From positions 1,550,001 to 1,614,000 of the forward strand of contig JAQOTA010000052.1 in the NCBI GenBank assembly GCA_029532415.1: 64,000 nt of DNA, written 5' to 3'. This document shows, one piece after another, positions 45,609 through 57,273 of this stretch. Numbering within the stretch: position 1 is the stretch's first letter; each line of letters begins with the position of its first letter. Origin of the DNA: Marasmius tenuissimus (Eukaryota > Basidiomycota > Agaricomycetes > Agaricales > Marasmiaceae). The notes under the pieces were generated by a model. The model was not told the DNA's origin, made no database searches, and saw nothing but the letters and a program-made list of their open reading frames with translations. The translations under genes were made by a program, and so were the position numbers.

Positions 45609-47865
45609 ATGTTGAACGCCCTCTCTCTGTATGTCGTCAGTCTACTGCTCTGCACTTTACCTTCCCCTTTGCACACGAAATTTTCGCCTGGTCCGCTCTG
45701 GGTACGATTCCAGGAATCGATGACTACATTTAGATGAACCTGCTAACCAAAGAGTTTTCTTGGCAGAAATCGAATGTAACGCAATCGTTAGGGGATCGGG
45801 TGAATGCTGCCTACTCAGCGTTATTTGAAGTAACATTGCGATTCAACCAAGGTGAGTTGTGGGCGAACGTTAAAACCAATTCTTCTAACCCGGACCTATG
45901 CCACTCAGAACCTGTCTCCATAAATTCTGAGGCCCAACCCTTTGGACTGCCCCAATACTATGTAGCCCTAGCAAACTTCGAACTCGCGAATCAGGGCAAC
46001 GGCTCGTTCCTCGAGCTAGCTAGACAGTATTTCGAGAAAACTCCCATTTGTCCCGATTCAATAGGACTAGATTGGCCGTTCCCCCCAGGTTACACCCTTC
46101 GCGAGGCAATGTGAGTAACACTCTGACCAATATACTCAGTCAAGTCATTTCGCCATCGCGCAACCTCCTATTCGCAGAGATCATGGTTATGCTGCCATAC
46201 GTTGGTACAAGGCCTCCAGAGAAGACGCTTTTCTCCAAAAAGCACGGCTGTGTTGGATCCTAGCTTATGAACTCACGATTTCTGAACAAATGCGAGCGTA
46301 TACGGAAACATTGCATGTCGAAGGGTTCATGGGACCGAAAAACTTTACAGTTCCAACTGAATGCGGAGGAAAGCTTCTCGAAGGCGCGACGTTCCAAGTG
46401 AGGCTTCATTTTCATCCGACCCGGAGACGACCACCACACTGACACACACACCCTCCCTTATGGTAGAATCTCGAAAGCGCAAGAGATGGAAATTTGAGTA
46501 TTTATGATACTGCGTAAGATTTGGTATCTTTTTAAGGTTCTTTGGCTGCGGAGAATGATCTCTATTACTTTTTTGCAGTCTGTTTTCGCTGTAAGCCCTT
46601 TGCACCTTCAACCTTTGATGAAGAAATTTACAACTTCTGGCGCCTGTGAAAGGTTTTCCACTTTGCTCGCAGACTCGGAACCATCGAACAAAACATATGT
46701 TGCGGCAGCTACTAAATCGTTAGATTTCGTGCTGACTTTTGCGACTGAAATCGCCATCGCCCAAAATAATATGTAGGCTCCAGGATACTCTTTCTTTAGC
46801 ATTGGACAGACAGGAGGCCTTTTCCTCGAGTGGGATCGGCGTCAACGGCATCCTTGCAAACCTTATGGAAACCGCAGACTGGCAGCTTCGAACAAGAAGA
46901 CGGAGATATGTATTTCTTGAGAGCGCTGGCCGAAGTCCTGAGGAGAGGATCTGGAAAACTGTCAGCTGCCCTTCGAGAATCGATTGAACAGATCCTGGGA
47001 GTGCATGTGAGTGGGGGTTTTTCCTAGTCGTGGCTCGAAAAGGTATTGAACCTTCACAAAGTATAACGCCATCCGCGACTATGCCACCTCGGGGGGCAAT
47101 GTGTACGGGAGGTCCTGGATCCGAGGCCAACCGAATTCTACCTTTGACCTATACAATCAAGCGGCCGCTGGTCAAATCCTGGTGGACGGGATTGATATTT
47201 TCGAGCCGAATAGCAGCATCACACCGTCTCCCAATGGCCCGTTACCATCTGTCCCAGATACTCCCGGATTGTCTGCAGGAGCAATCGCCGGAATCGCAAC
47301 TGGCTCCGTTGTCTTTCTATCACTCATAGCTCTTATCGTCCTCTATGCTATTCGCCAACAACGTTACAGAAAGCAAGCGGCTCCGTCCGTTCAATCCGTG
47401 ACCGATGGTATAACGCCCTTTGTTGCCGACCTATCCGAGAAAAGAGCAGATTCCTCCCCAAAACATACGTTCGCATCTCAGTCTCACATCGTAGCAGTGT
47501 CAACTCCACGCCTAGAACCACTCAGACGATCAGACACCGCTTCTTTCCAATTGACATCGGATCCAGCACACGAAGGCGAGGAACGTGGTGGTCGCTCCGA
47601 TACGGCTGTTGAACCTGTCGCTGATACTGGGGAGTTTGGGGTAGATGGGATCAGAGTATTCGCTCCCAGCCAGATGGCCCAGGAGCTCGCACTCACAGCT
47701 CCTGACCTCATCCGTGCGCTATACCAGCGTCTGTGGCAGCCCGGTGGGCTGGACAATCCACCGGACTATCGTAGTAACGCCGGAGACCTTCCAAACATAG
47801 ACCCAAGGCTGATAGTCGCGCCTCGTACTGGGTCCCCTTCTCTTCGCCGCCACAACAGCCTTTAA
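45609..47865 (+). pseudogene. GH76-like transmembrane protein, copy 1, probably defective
   Basis: The ATG at 45609 begins MLNALSLYVVSLLLCTLPSP, a signal peptide, ending the exon at GPLW like copies 2 and 3. Then KSNVTQSLGDRVNAAYSALF, GLPQYYVALANFELANQGNG and, after a GTGAGT intron (donor 46111), DHGYAAIRWYKASREDAF. The ectodomain resembles the (alpha/alpha)6 GH76 / six-hairpin glycosidase family seen in mushrooms. Later come RFSTLLADSEPSNKTYVAAA and EDGDMYFLRALAEVLRRGSG, a stalk, a TM helix (AGIATGSVVFLSLIALIVLY) and the tail DLIRALYQRLWQPGGLDNPP, ending TAA 47863-47865. Compared with copies 2 and 3, the segment of ~75 residues containing GFLIEAMSILQPHA is missing between 46770 and 46780, and the following exon changes frame near 46870, so the ectodomain is probably broken. 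The membrane and tail part (47101-47865) is intact. Confidence 0.68.
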
Positions 47866-48345
47866 ACAATGCCGGCCGCCCCCCCCCCAATCCCCAATTT
47901 CTCCCCTTTGCCAAAGTCAGATAATGGTATATACTATTTGACTCAAACTCGTATCAAAATCCACGCGTCGTATCTATGGCTTGCCTTATGTATCAGATTT
48001 TCTCCATTTCCACTTTTCTGGTCGGTATGAACACACGATTACTCTTTGACGACCTATGTAGCTTTGAGTACATGTATTGATCGGAGGACGCGCAAAAATC
48101 CAATCCGCCCTTCGGTGACGTCTGAAGCAAATATAGAGGGTGTGAGAATTCTAAAACGCCAACGTCTCGTAGACTCGATACCCCTCTCTTCACAACCACT
48201 CGTGCCTCGCGATGAGCGGAGACGTTTTGATCGACGGGTACTCATTAAAACGTCTTTTCGTCGTAGCGCGGCGGTTCGAGCCTAAACGCTGCGTGAGAAA
48301 CCTCCTACGGAAGCCGAGTCTTTTCTGATGTCTGGACGATTTTAA
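47866..48345. other. Intergenic, nothing recognised
   Basis: About 480 bases between the convergent GH76-like copy 1 and the metallophosphoesterase. Includes a C run at 47880-47888. No gene is supported. Confidence 0.35.
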
Positions 48346-48505
48346 ACGAACGGATGTGCGAAGTAGAGAACTAGATTTGTTTCAGAGCAGTGGTTCGATA
48401 GTGACCGGTATGGTCAAATCATAGGAACCATTCCGTATGTAGTTCGTCGTCACGGATTGTGAATATATGACCATGATTCCGAATAACCCAACAAAGAGGC
48501 GACAT

Positions 48506-49507
48506 CTAGATATCAACGACTATCGCCCCCTTCAGCTCGTCGTCCACCAGCCGATGACCGCCAACGGCCGCGGCATTCACAAGAATCGTGGTTTCTGCTT
48601 TTGTCTGACTGCCGAATAGCGAGGAGAACCAGTCGACTACCGTCAACCATGTGAGCCTCATCAAGCCAACGATCCCAGCTCTCCCAGCGCACACGTCCTC
48701 ATAAACCCTCTGCTTGCCATCCCAGTGAACAACCTCGACTCCTCTGCCGACATGAATGTGACCAAATACGTGTAGTCGCGGTCGAACGCGCCAGAGAGCC
48801 GTCAGAAGTGCGTAACAGCCTTGACCCATGCCAGTTCCCCAGTTCCTACCATCGAGATGGGCGTATGGCGGACCGTGTGTTACGACAATGTCGACCACTG
48901 GTGGAATGGTATTCCAGATTTTGGTCGACTCGTACGACGACGTTGGAGGTGAGGTTGCTGAATACCATGGTGCATGGACACGAGGGTATTGGAATTTGAA
49001 TGAACCGTGTTTGGGGGTGTAAGGGCTTCCGTAGATGCGTACAATCCTCTCATTCTTCCTCTCCTTGCCATTCCCAGGGCTAATGGTGACTTGAACCTCC
49101 GAGTTTTCGAGATACGTCAACTCCGGATACGTTCTCACCACGTAGTCCTTCATCACATCCTCGGCAAGACACGTATCATGATTCCCTGCGATGAAGATCT
49201 TGTGCGGGTGGGGTTGGTTGGAAAGCCAGGATAGGACATCATTGAGTTCCTTTCTAGATCCTGAGACGGTGAGGTCTCCGGCGTGAATGAGAATGTCGCC
49301 TTGGGGTAATTGAGGTTGAGAGTTATGGGTGTTATGGGTGTCGGAGATGCACACTACACGGATGGATGACTCCTTAGAACTTGAAGATACGAGGGATGTC
49401 GATAGAACGGAAGTGGGGTGGTATATGAGACGAGCGAGGAATAGAACTGGAGATGATTGAAAGCGGTCCCAGGCGGATTCGGATTGGCGATTGAGAAGGA
49501 CGTCCAT
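48506..49507 (-). CDS. Calcineurin-like metallophosphoesterase (MPPED-like)
   Basis: A single-exon 333-codon gene. The ATG at 49507 starts MDVLLNRQSESAWDRFQS. All five metallophosphoesterase motifs are present in order: VVCISDTHN (DxH), ILIHAGDLT (GDxx), IFIAGNHDTC (GNHD), DIVVTHGPPYAHLDG (H) and HVFGHIHVGRG (GHxH). The overall arrangement and the GPP.AHLDG...G...L...RP..HVFGH block resemble the MPPED1/MPPED2 family of metal-dependent phosphodiesterases. Substrate is unknown. It has a decayed duplicate at 25080-26250 in the same orientation; the two copies share 3' flanking DNA down to about 48350. The C-terminal hydrophobic stretch LMRLTWLTVVDWFSSLFG may contact a membrane. Confidence 0.9.
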   Translation of the reverse strand: MDVLLNRQSESAWDRFQSSPVLFLARLIYHPTSVLSTSLVSSSSKESSIRVVCISDTHNTHNSQPQLPQGDILIHAGDLTVSGSRKELNDVLSWLSNQPHPHKIFIAGNHDTCLAEDVMKDYVVRTYPELTYLENSEVQVTISPGNGKERKNERIVRIYGSPYTPKHGSFKFQYPRVHAPWYSATSPPTSSYESTKIWNTIPPVVDIVVTHGPPYAHLDGRNWGTGMGQGCYALLTALWRVRPRLHVFGHIHVGRGVEVVHWDGKQRVYEDVCAGRAGIVGLMRLTWLTVVDWFSSLFGSQTKAETTILVNAAAVGGHRLVDDELKGAIVVDI

Positions 49508-49661
49508 TCAGAGGATAGCCTGACAATTTCCATGATCGGGAACGAGTAAATGTCAAACAAGGCGATGGATGAAGACGGCGGAAAGGACTGTGTACCCAGA
49601 CATCATGCATCATCTGTAATTCAACCTGGCCAAAAAGAAAACGCGGATTCGTAACAGTCAT

Positions 49662-49744
49662 TGGCCAACGTGGGGATCGAACCCAAGACCTTCGCGTTAA
49701 TACGATTATTAGCACGACGCTCTAACCAACTGAGCTAGTCGGCC
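49662..49744 (-). tRNA. tRNA-Ile (anticodon AAU), with a short intron
   Basis: On the minus strand the acceptor arm GGCCGAC pairs with GTTGGCC, the D arm is GCTCAGTTGGTTAGAGC, and the anticodon stem TCGTG pairs with CGCGA around the loop CTAATAA. About nine extra bases (ATCGTATTA) sit after position 37, as for a eukaryotic tRNA intron. The T loop is GGGTTCGATCCCC. The D-arm and anticodon match eukaryotic tRNA-Ile. One T-stem pair (49-65) is mismatched in my fold. The discriminator base is A at 49662. Confidence 0.9.
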
Positions 49745-49937
49745 TCTATACAAATCTGCCCACCATCATATGATCTTGCGTCTTGTTAATTTCACACTTA
49801 GTACAAAGTCCGGACTTGATTGCAACAGAGATATTACATGCACGATCCGGACCAGTAAGACGAGAAATATGAAAGGTCCCATCCGAGTCGTTCACTCATA
49901 TATACAAGCACTTCTAAGAAAATCTAAACGCCACTCA
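49745..49937. other. Intergenic between tRNA-Ile and MIP 3' end
   Basis: About 190 bases, probably including the MIP 3' UTR. Nothing else is recognised. Confidence 0.35.
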
Positions 49938-52387
49938 CTAATGCCTTCCCCCAGCACCAACTTCGTCCTCCAACCTCCACCTTCCAACAATCCCCATGGC
50001 TTCCCTATCCCCACCCTCCAACTCCGGTAACCCTAGTAGTTCTGACACCATCTTCCACGGATCCCTCCCACCTCCGTACCTCAACACCCTCTTTTTATAC
50101 CTCTCACCCACATCTCGGTTCAACGGGTCGTCCGAGAATACCTGACCCCAAACTCGTGAAGCGATAGCGCGTCCGAGGAGGTACGAATAGTAAGTCGCGC
50201 CGTACCCGAAAAGGTGAGAGAACTGTGTTTGGTACGACGTCCCCTCGACGTAGGGGATCAGGCCAGACGCGTTTATAAGATCCGCGTATACCTTCGTCGA
50301 GTCGAATTTGTTGTCCAAGGGTTTAGTGGAGTGATATTCCTGGTCTAACGCGGCCAGGAGGAATTGTTGGAATGTATCAATCGAGTGACACGGGTCGATA
50401 TGGTGGTTGCCTGCTACGGTTGACGGTGTCCCAGTGGACTGGGCGGAGAAGAGCGATAAGACGACAGGGGAGCTGAGGAAATGTTCCATGAGGATTGAGG
50501 GGAGCTCGACGAAGTCGGTTGCACATCGCGTTCCAGAGACGTTTTGATAGTCGGTACGGCCAATCATTGCTATGGAACGAAAAGAAAATATGAGAACATG
50601 CGGGTGCAAAAAGGAAAAGGAAACGCACAATGCATCGCATGTCCCATTTCGTGGAACAGTGTATTCACCTCATGCCATTCTAATACCGTGGGTCCCCCCT
50701 TCACACTCGGCCTCGCGAACTCGCAAAGCAACACTACAAGCGGCAACTGATAAACACCCTCCTGCCCAGGAACCTTACACCTCTTAATCTTCTCAAACTC
50801 GATTGACTCCCTAATCTCCTCGACTTCCTCGAGACTGCCCTGCTCAGCCTCTGGTATGAGATCGTTGACCTCGTCATCGTCGTCTGTTCGTCGAGAACAA
50901 CGGACGGTGTAGTGAGCAGCTCCGCTTGCCTTCCCCCGTCGAGCGAATAGGTCGGCGTATATCCATCCAACGACACCCTTCTCCTCGTCTACCACCTCGA
51001 GCTTGTGCACATCGCTGTGCCACACTTCTCCGTGTTGCGGATGAACGGGACGCAGCGAAATCCCATACAAGTGCTTGAAGAGCCTAGACAGGCCCATAAA
51101 CACAGTTCCAACAGTTAGAGGCGGAAGGGGAATAGGTGGAGATGGAGGTTCGGGAGGACAGTAGAAGTCCCGGTCCCAGGCCTGGATCACAGGAAGGGAG
51201 GGACCGGGAAGGTTCAAGTGCTGTTGTTTCCGAAGACTCAAAGCGTGTAACGCGCTGAGTGCAGCGGGTCGGGTGTGATCCATGAGGGCGTTGAGGAACG
51301 TCCTCACATTCTCGGGCGATTTGGCCATCTTGTCGTCTAACGAAAGGTGCCCATAGCTTTCGCTCCCGACGAGCCTCGCCAGTTCTGCGCGTTTCTGGAG
51401 GAGCGTTTCGAGAATTTCGATTTGCTCGTCCGTACTCGAGTACGCGCCTATGTAGACTTTCCTCCGTGGATCTTCCTGGGGTGCAGAGCGCATAATCATT
51501 TGGGCTTGCAACGAGCCAGGATAAACCATTAGATCCCTTCCCGTGAATCTTGCTTGGAGTTGTAACCGAACGCCCATTCCCTGATCCTTCAGGCCCGCTA
51601 GTTCGGCTGGTTTTATCGACACGGGTTGACGAGGTGTCGCTGCTTCTTTAAGGAAATGTCGGCCCAGGACAAGAATATCGGACGACAGCCTAACGAATTG
51701 AGAGCGCGTTTCGGGCGGGAGGTTGATAGCAGACTTTTCGAAGTCTTTCCAGAATATGAGGCCAGTTTGGTATGCTTCGGGTGAGAGAGACTGAAGGATT
51801 TCTGGGGTCGTAAAGACGACCTTTAGGACCTGTGGGCGAGGAAATCAGTACACATATACTTCAGCCACGTTGAGCCCTATACGCACCTCGTAAAGTCCTA
51901 CATGAGTATTTAACACATTCATAAACTCGCACAACATCTCATACGCATGATTCGCTGCTTCCACCCACGCCCTGTCCGGGTGAGCGTTCCTCACCAGCTC
52001 GGACAAATCAATGACCCCACATAGCAGATCGCTGAGCCTGTCCAAATTCTTGACGACCTTGTACAACTCATCCGGACTCTCCGGGGCGCGTAATATTCGA
52101 TCTGTAAGTGCCTGTGCTCGTACGAGGGTTGCGTTTGCTAATGAGATGAGGGCTCGTGGGCTCGTGAGCGATGGGTGACCGAAGAGCCCAGTTTGGGAGA
52201 AATTGCCAAGGGAGACTGCGCCTGTGGGATTGTCGAAGAGTGTGACGAGTGTTTTGTCTTCGTGAGATGCAGGAATTATCGGTCGGGTGAGTGTCGATGC
52301 AGGTCGTGCACGAGGAGCATGGAGGCAGCCTCGAAAGCGAAATATTCGTTTGGAAGAGGTCGATTTTAGAGCATTTCTGGCGAGCAT
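49938..52387 (-). CDS. MIP: Mitochondrial intermediate peptidase (M3A oligopeptidase)
   Basis: Three main coding exons on the minus strand. The ATG at 52387 starts [20 protein letters not shown], an Arg/Ser-rich mitochondrial targeting sequence, followed by [20 protein letters not shown]. Exon 2 carries the body ([36 protein letters not shown]) and ends with the zinc site [12 protein letters not shown] (HEMGH is HExxH), the intron falling just after it. Exon 3 begins [20 protein letters not shown] and contains the second zinc-ligand and substrate region ([11 protein letters not shown]) and [17 protein letters not shown], ending GAGGRH. The enzyme trims octapeptides from matrix proteins after MPP cleavage. 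MIP is the classic conserved marker beside the HD mating locus in Agaricomycetes; here its 3' end is about 35.6 kb from HD1. The frame is intact. Its 5' end was duplicated to 58299-58690. Confidence 0.95.
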
Positions 52388-52788
52388 AAAGAATGTATGA
52401 AGGGAAAGAAGGCCACCTGGCTGTGGTGGTCCAGAATTGAAAAATGACTGCAGGAGAGATGGCCCGAATGGGCGGTCCGCGGCTAGAACGCGTCTAGAGA
52501 TTTGTCATCAATTGGGCCATCTGTTATTGGCCAGCCGGCATTGACCTTGTCAAGTTCTCTCATTTGCGCCCAACATCAACTACATTGCCTGATCTGAAGA
52601 GCTCTCAGGATGCCCCAGAACAGCATGAGGCATGCTATCATCGCTATCATGCTCGATCATCCTAATATCTACCCGCCGATATGGTTCATATCCGAACAGT
52701 CCATAACCATATGGCAGACCTTCGACGGCCATGCCTAACCATGCTCTTGTGATTCTTTCTAAGCTTTTTTTGCCTCTCGACAGCCACA
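52388..52788. promoter_or_regulatory. Divergent promoter of MIP and the dioxygenase
   Basis: About 400 bases between MIP (minus) and the dioxygenase (plus). The first ~120 bases (tagaacgcgtctagagatttgtcatca near 52480) are retained in the duplicate at 58690-58810, after which the duplicate has lost about 600 bases. No defined regulatory site was recognised. Confidence 0.5.
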
Positions 52789-54090
52789 ATGGAGCTCCCC
52801 ATCATTGATCTCGACATTTTTCTCTCCCAGCCTCCCGACTCTCAAGCCGTGAAAGAAGAATGCAAGAAGGCAGCAGACGCATTAATCACTTTCGGTGCAC
52901 TTCTCCTCCACGACTCTCGTGTTTCGGAGTCCCAGAACAACACCTTTTTGGACTTGCTCGAGGACTATTTCGCTCAGCCAGCAGAAGTTCTCAGGGAAGA
53001 CGAACGACCCCAGTTCTCCTACCAAGTTGGGGTCACCCTCGAGAATACCGAAAAGCCAAAATGTGCTGTCGATGAGCCATGCCTCAAAGTCATCGAGAAG
53101 CTCGATCCGGCGGAGAGACCTCTCGACATCACCGCTCACCAACCGGATCCGAAATGTCGTTTCTTCTGGAGTATGAGCGAGAAGCCACCATACGAGACCG
53201 CGTTTAGGACATTGAACATGCCGAATGTCGTCCCACAGGGCGAAGGAATTAAAGAAAGGTGGACGCCCGGAATGGAGGGATGGGGGACCCTCATGAAACA
53301 GGCCGTGGAAGATCTGGCCTCCATGGCCTCGCTCGGCCTTGGGTTGGATGAGAACACGTTTCGCGATGCTGGGCGTTACGGGTCAATTGCCACTCATAGT
53401 AACCGTTCCAGTACACTGACGTGAATTTCAGTCCTCATCTCCTCGCTCCCACCGCCTCTGACCTCACAAAGTACAACGAGAAAGACACCATCCTGGCAGG
53501 CTTCCACACCGACCTCAATTTCCTTACCATCCACGGTCGTTCCCGTTTCCCTGGTCTGCATATCTGGGCACGGAACACGGGAAAGCGAATCGCTGTTCAG
53601 ATGCCTTCTGGTAACTACCTCCTCGTGCAAGCCGGGAAACAGTTGGAGCATTTGACGGGTGGACTGGTGAAGGCAGGATTCCATGAGGTTGTGGTCAGTG
53701 AGAAGACGATGGAGGTAAGTCGCGTTCAAATCACGTCGAAAGAACGTGCCGTCTCCAGATACTCACTGACTGCTCTGTGCGCGTTACAGACCATTGAGAA
53801 ACGCAAACAACACTACCCTGACCGACCCCTCATCCGGATTTCGTCGACGTTCTTCTGGCATCTGTCTTCCGACTACGACCTTGCCCCTATTCCGTCGCTG
53901 GTGGAACGGTCCAAGGCACTGAGAGCTGATTTGATCAACTTGGGGAAATACGAAGTGGACGAGGCAATTTACGAGCCGATGAAAGTCGGGGAACAGGTTC
54001 AGAAGTACGTTTCCATGCTACTCGCTTCTTTCTTAGTTTTCTTACAGTTTTTGTTGCAGCGAGCTGAAACATATCGCGCTTATGGCATGA
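52789..54090 (+). CDS. Isopenicillin-N-synthase-like 2OG-Fe(II) dioxygenase
   Basis: The ATG at 52789 begins MELPIIDLDIFLSQPPDSQA, the DIOX_N start, with CKKAADALITFGALLLHDSR. Exon 1 continues to RDAGRYG, where the first intron begins near 53385. The core reads AGFHTDLNFLTIHGRSRFPG (HxD iron site), then VQMPSGNYLLVQAGKQLEHL and VKAGFHEVV with the distal His, and HYPDRPLIRISSTFFWHL with the Arg that binds 2-oxoglutarate (R.S motif). A last intron gives the C-terminus ELKHIALMA, stop TGA 54088-54090. This is the fungal IPNS-like family used in oxidative tailoring; no biosynthetic cluster is evident, so the substrate is unknown. A decayed copy lies at 58810-59830. Confidence 0.88.
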
Positions 54091-54938
54091 AGATATAATT
54101 GTACAAATCCATGAAGTGCTTACCTCCTGCAATAATTATTCTTGCTGCCCAGAAGGTCATATTCAAGCAAGAACGTGGCGAGGCACAGCCGAGCCCCTTC
54201 AAAATGAATAAATGCTGAACACACCTTCGTTGGTCGCTGAAGGGATGGACATTGGTGGTGGTATCTGGGCCATTTTATAAATACCCCCCGGCACTGAGTA
54301 CAGGGTACTCCAATGGTCCCCTTGCGTGGCGGTGGTGCGACGCCTGGACAGCACTAAAAGGCTGGACAGAGATTTCCTGTGTATTGTCGTGTAACCCGCT
54401 TCGACCTCGTCAAATTGGAGTGCTTAGGAGCAATATTTCTTTGGTGGTCATCCCGATTTCCATTCGACCCATTCGAGACCCGGATCTTGCTACGGCAATA
54501 ACCTAGCGACCGATGTGAAGGTGAGGAAGTGAAGGCTGTTGTGGTGATCCCTCAATGTTGACGTGATTGTCCAGTGGCCTGGTCGCCCGCCTGTAGCTTG
54601 CAAGGACCCAGCCCAGAGCCAAGAGCCCTACGATAGCTAAAACCTTCTGAAACACAATGCCGTTGGACGTGTACTAGTGCTTTGGGAATGCCACTCTGAT
54701 GGGACTTACTTATCGAGGCACTGGCGGGTGAATTGGCGAAGGTTCTTCCGAGCCACTCGATCGCGAGCAATTTTCCCATACATAGGGGCTATGCACGGAT
54801 TGAAGCCATTCTCACGGAGGCGGCCAGCTGAGGACAGGATGTAGCTTAGAAGCATGATGGCGATGGAAGCGTATGTCCTTTTAGGTGAGTCAAGGTCCTC
54901 TTGGAGGCGAAGTTTGAGCGACAGTGATTCCCCATACA
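54091..54938. other. Intergenic, nothing recognised
   Basis: About 850 bases between the dioxygenase and GH76-like copy 2. Open frames 54252-54506 (plus) and 54552-55026 (minus) have no motif. The counterpart 59830-60580 in the second duplication unit shares scattered words, including a common tract just upstream of the GH76-like start. Confidence 0.4.
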
Positions 54939-57273
54939 ATGCCCATCGTTTCTCTCCAGCTGATCGCCTTCGGTCTACTTCTACTCTCGGAGCCCATTTC
55001 TCAAGCCAAATTCTCTCCGACCTCACTATGGGTGAGTTGACCTGTTCAATAAATCCATACCATTACCCTGATGTTCGGAGGGCAACTCGATGGCATCGGC
55101 GTGGGCAGAACTCAAGCGTCACACTAACACTGCAAGATCGTCTGAACACGGCGTATCTAGCGCTGCAAGAAGGAACTTCCCGGGTAGACAGTAAGTTGTG
55201 GCTCAACTTGCAACCTGCCATGTCGGAGACTAATTTGTGATAATTTTTCGCCTACCGTTCAAGTTACGTCCCGGCCAGACCTCTCAGCAGACCCACCCCC
55301 GAATTTCGACTCAATACGGGCATATTCTCCATTCTACGCAGCTTTGGCCAATTTTGACCTCGCAGGTCAACATAATGGTTCTTTTAATGGTCTCGCGACC
55401 CAATATTTCCAGAAAGCGAACAGTCTATGCGATTTGAGACAATGGGAGGTCAATGGTGTGGAGACCCGCAAGGCTACTATGCGAGATCCTATGTCAGCTC
55501 CGCCTCTTTCAAGTAAACCCTCGTTGAGCTGACAGGCGTGGACAGGGCTCACGGTTACGCTGCGATCCGTTGGTACAAGGCTTCAGGATCCGACCTTTTC
55601 TATCAAGTAGCACGCGATTGCTGGGATCTCGCTTACCGGTTTACGGTCTCCGAAGAGACTCTGCGGCCGGATGGTTCCATGGCGGTCAAGAATTTCAAGG
55701 TTCCAAGGGATTGTCTTGATTTTGGGGAAGGGCAAGGAGTAACGTTCCAAGTACGTCTTCAATCCAGATGAGTCGGTGATCCGGCCACTAATGTTGCAAT
55801 GTATATCGCCGTCAGAATGGAACGAAAAGTGACGGAAACTTGAGTCTCTACGACACTGCGTAAGTTGCAGAACTCTGATCTCTGTCCCTTCGAGCAGTGG
55901 CAGCTGATGCTCTCATCCAACCCCGAGCTTATTTTCATTGTACGTTCTCCCAAATGCTGTGAACTCATCCACCGAAAGCTGTTAACATTCTCCTTGCTCT
56001 CGAGGCTTTCTGCCCACCTCGCAGACTCGGAGCCGTCAAACATGACTTATGTTCAAGCGGCAACCCGATCAGTGGAGTTTGTAACGTCGGAGGTGTACAT
56101 AACGGACATTTTCATGAACACCTCTGAAGCGACTTCAGGTTACTCCCTGTGCGACCCGGGGCCCGCGTATATCTCCTGGAGAAGCCAAGGGACATCTACT
56201 ATCGGCTTTTTGATCGAAGCGATGTCCATTCTACAACCTCATGCAGCGAAGAGCCTTGATTCCTTGTATGTGACTTTCTCTATGCATATTGAATATGTAG
56301 ACGCTGATTGTCCTTACCAATCAGACTGAACCAGACCATCTCTTCGGCGTTGGATATTGCATCAAGCGGGTGGTTTGATTCTCTTGGGGTACTTCCCAAT
56401 GCTTATGCCTCAAAGGACAATGAAACCGAAGGAGAAGATGGTGACATGTATTTCTTGCGAGGGATTGCAGAAGCTTACAGATTAGGGCCGGAGGTATTGC
56501 CGAGCAAACTGCGGGACTCTATAAAGATTGTTCTGGGAGTCCATGTGCGTGATTCCCCCAGGTACCTTGTGATCGTTTGACTTAGGACTCGAAAGTACAA
56601 CATCATTCGAGACCATGCCACTCTACAGAGTAATGTCTACGGGAGGTCGTGGACAGGGACCCAAAACTCCTTCGAGTCCTTCAATTTGTACAACCAGGCT
56701 GCCGCTGCGCAGGTCCTGGTGGATGGGATTTCTGTTTTCAGGTCGAACACCGATGGCCCGATTTCCAGCGACGCGGTCCCCACTCCCTCTGCCACCGAAA
56801 CATCATCAGCGGCACAGAGCCAAAGCAAACCATCACCTGGGACTATCGCGGGTGCGACGGTCGGGACTGTTGTGTTCCTATTGATATTGGGCGCCGCAAT
56901 ACTGCTGATCATTCGTCGGCGACGCCGTAGGCATCAAGAACTTCCCTCTACCGGTATCACACCATTTCACGGAAGTCTAGATGAAGGACAGGCAACATCT
57001 TGTCGTAAAGAAGGACCCGAACCACCAACGTCGGATCCATCAAACGAAATCCGTGGCCAAACCAATGATCGTTCGCAGTTGGAGACAGGTGTACCCATTT
57101 CTCCCGACACAAATTTCAGGGCACACGAACGTACGGGAGAAGCAGAGCCTGTGGAGATGTCTCCCGCATTTCCTGATATGGTTCGCGCAGTGTATCAGCG
57201 CTTGTGGCAACCCGAGGGATTGGAGAGTCCGCCGGAATATCGCAGTAATGCCGGAGAGCCTGCAGGACGGTGA
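54939..57273 (+). CDS. GH76-like transmembrane protein, copy 2
   Basis: Signal peptide MPIVSLQLIAFGLLLLSEPI from 54939, exon 1 ending SPTSLW at 55031. Ectodomain exons: NSSVTLTLQDRLNTAYLALQ, then PFYAALANFDLAGQHNGSFN, AHGYAAIRWYKASGSDLFYQ, VARDCWDLAYRFTVS, and later ISWRSQGTSTIGFLIEAMSI and EGEDGDMYFLRGIAEAYRLG, YNIIRDHATLQSNVYGRSW. This order matches the GH76 / six-hairpin glycosidase-like proteins of mushrooms, although the classic catalytic Asp pair is not obvious. A Ser/Pro stalk precedes a TM helix (GATVGTVVFLLILGAAILLI) followed by RRRRRR, so the C-terminal tail, with DMVRAVYQRLWQPEGLESPP, should be cytoplasmic. The intron after ATM (55480) would need a GC donor (GCGAGA). One or two joins around 55840-55990 remain unclear. 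Probably functional. Confidence 0.75.

Noticed and set aside
48003..48290. Open frames on both strands 3' of the metallophosphoesterase
   Set aside because: No motif, and the section overlaps untranslated flanking DNA; the shared part with 25.1 kb is non-coding.
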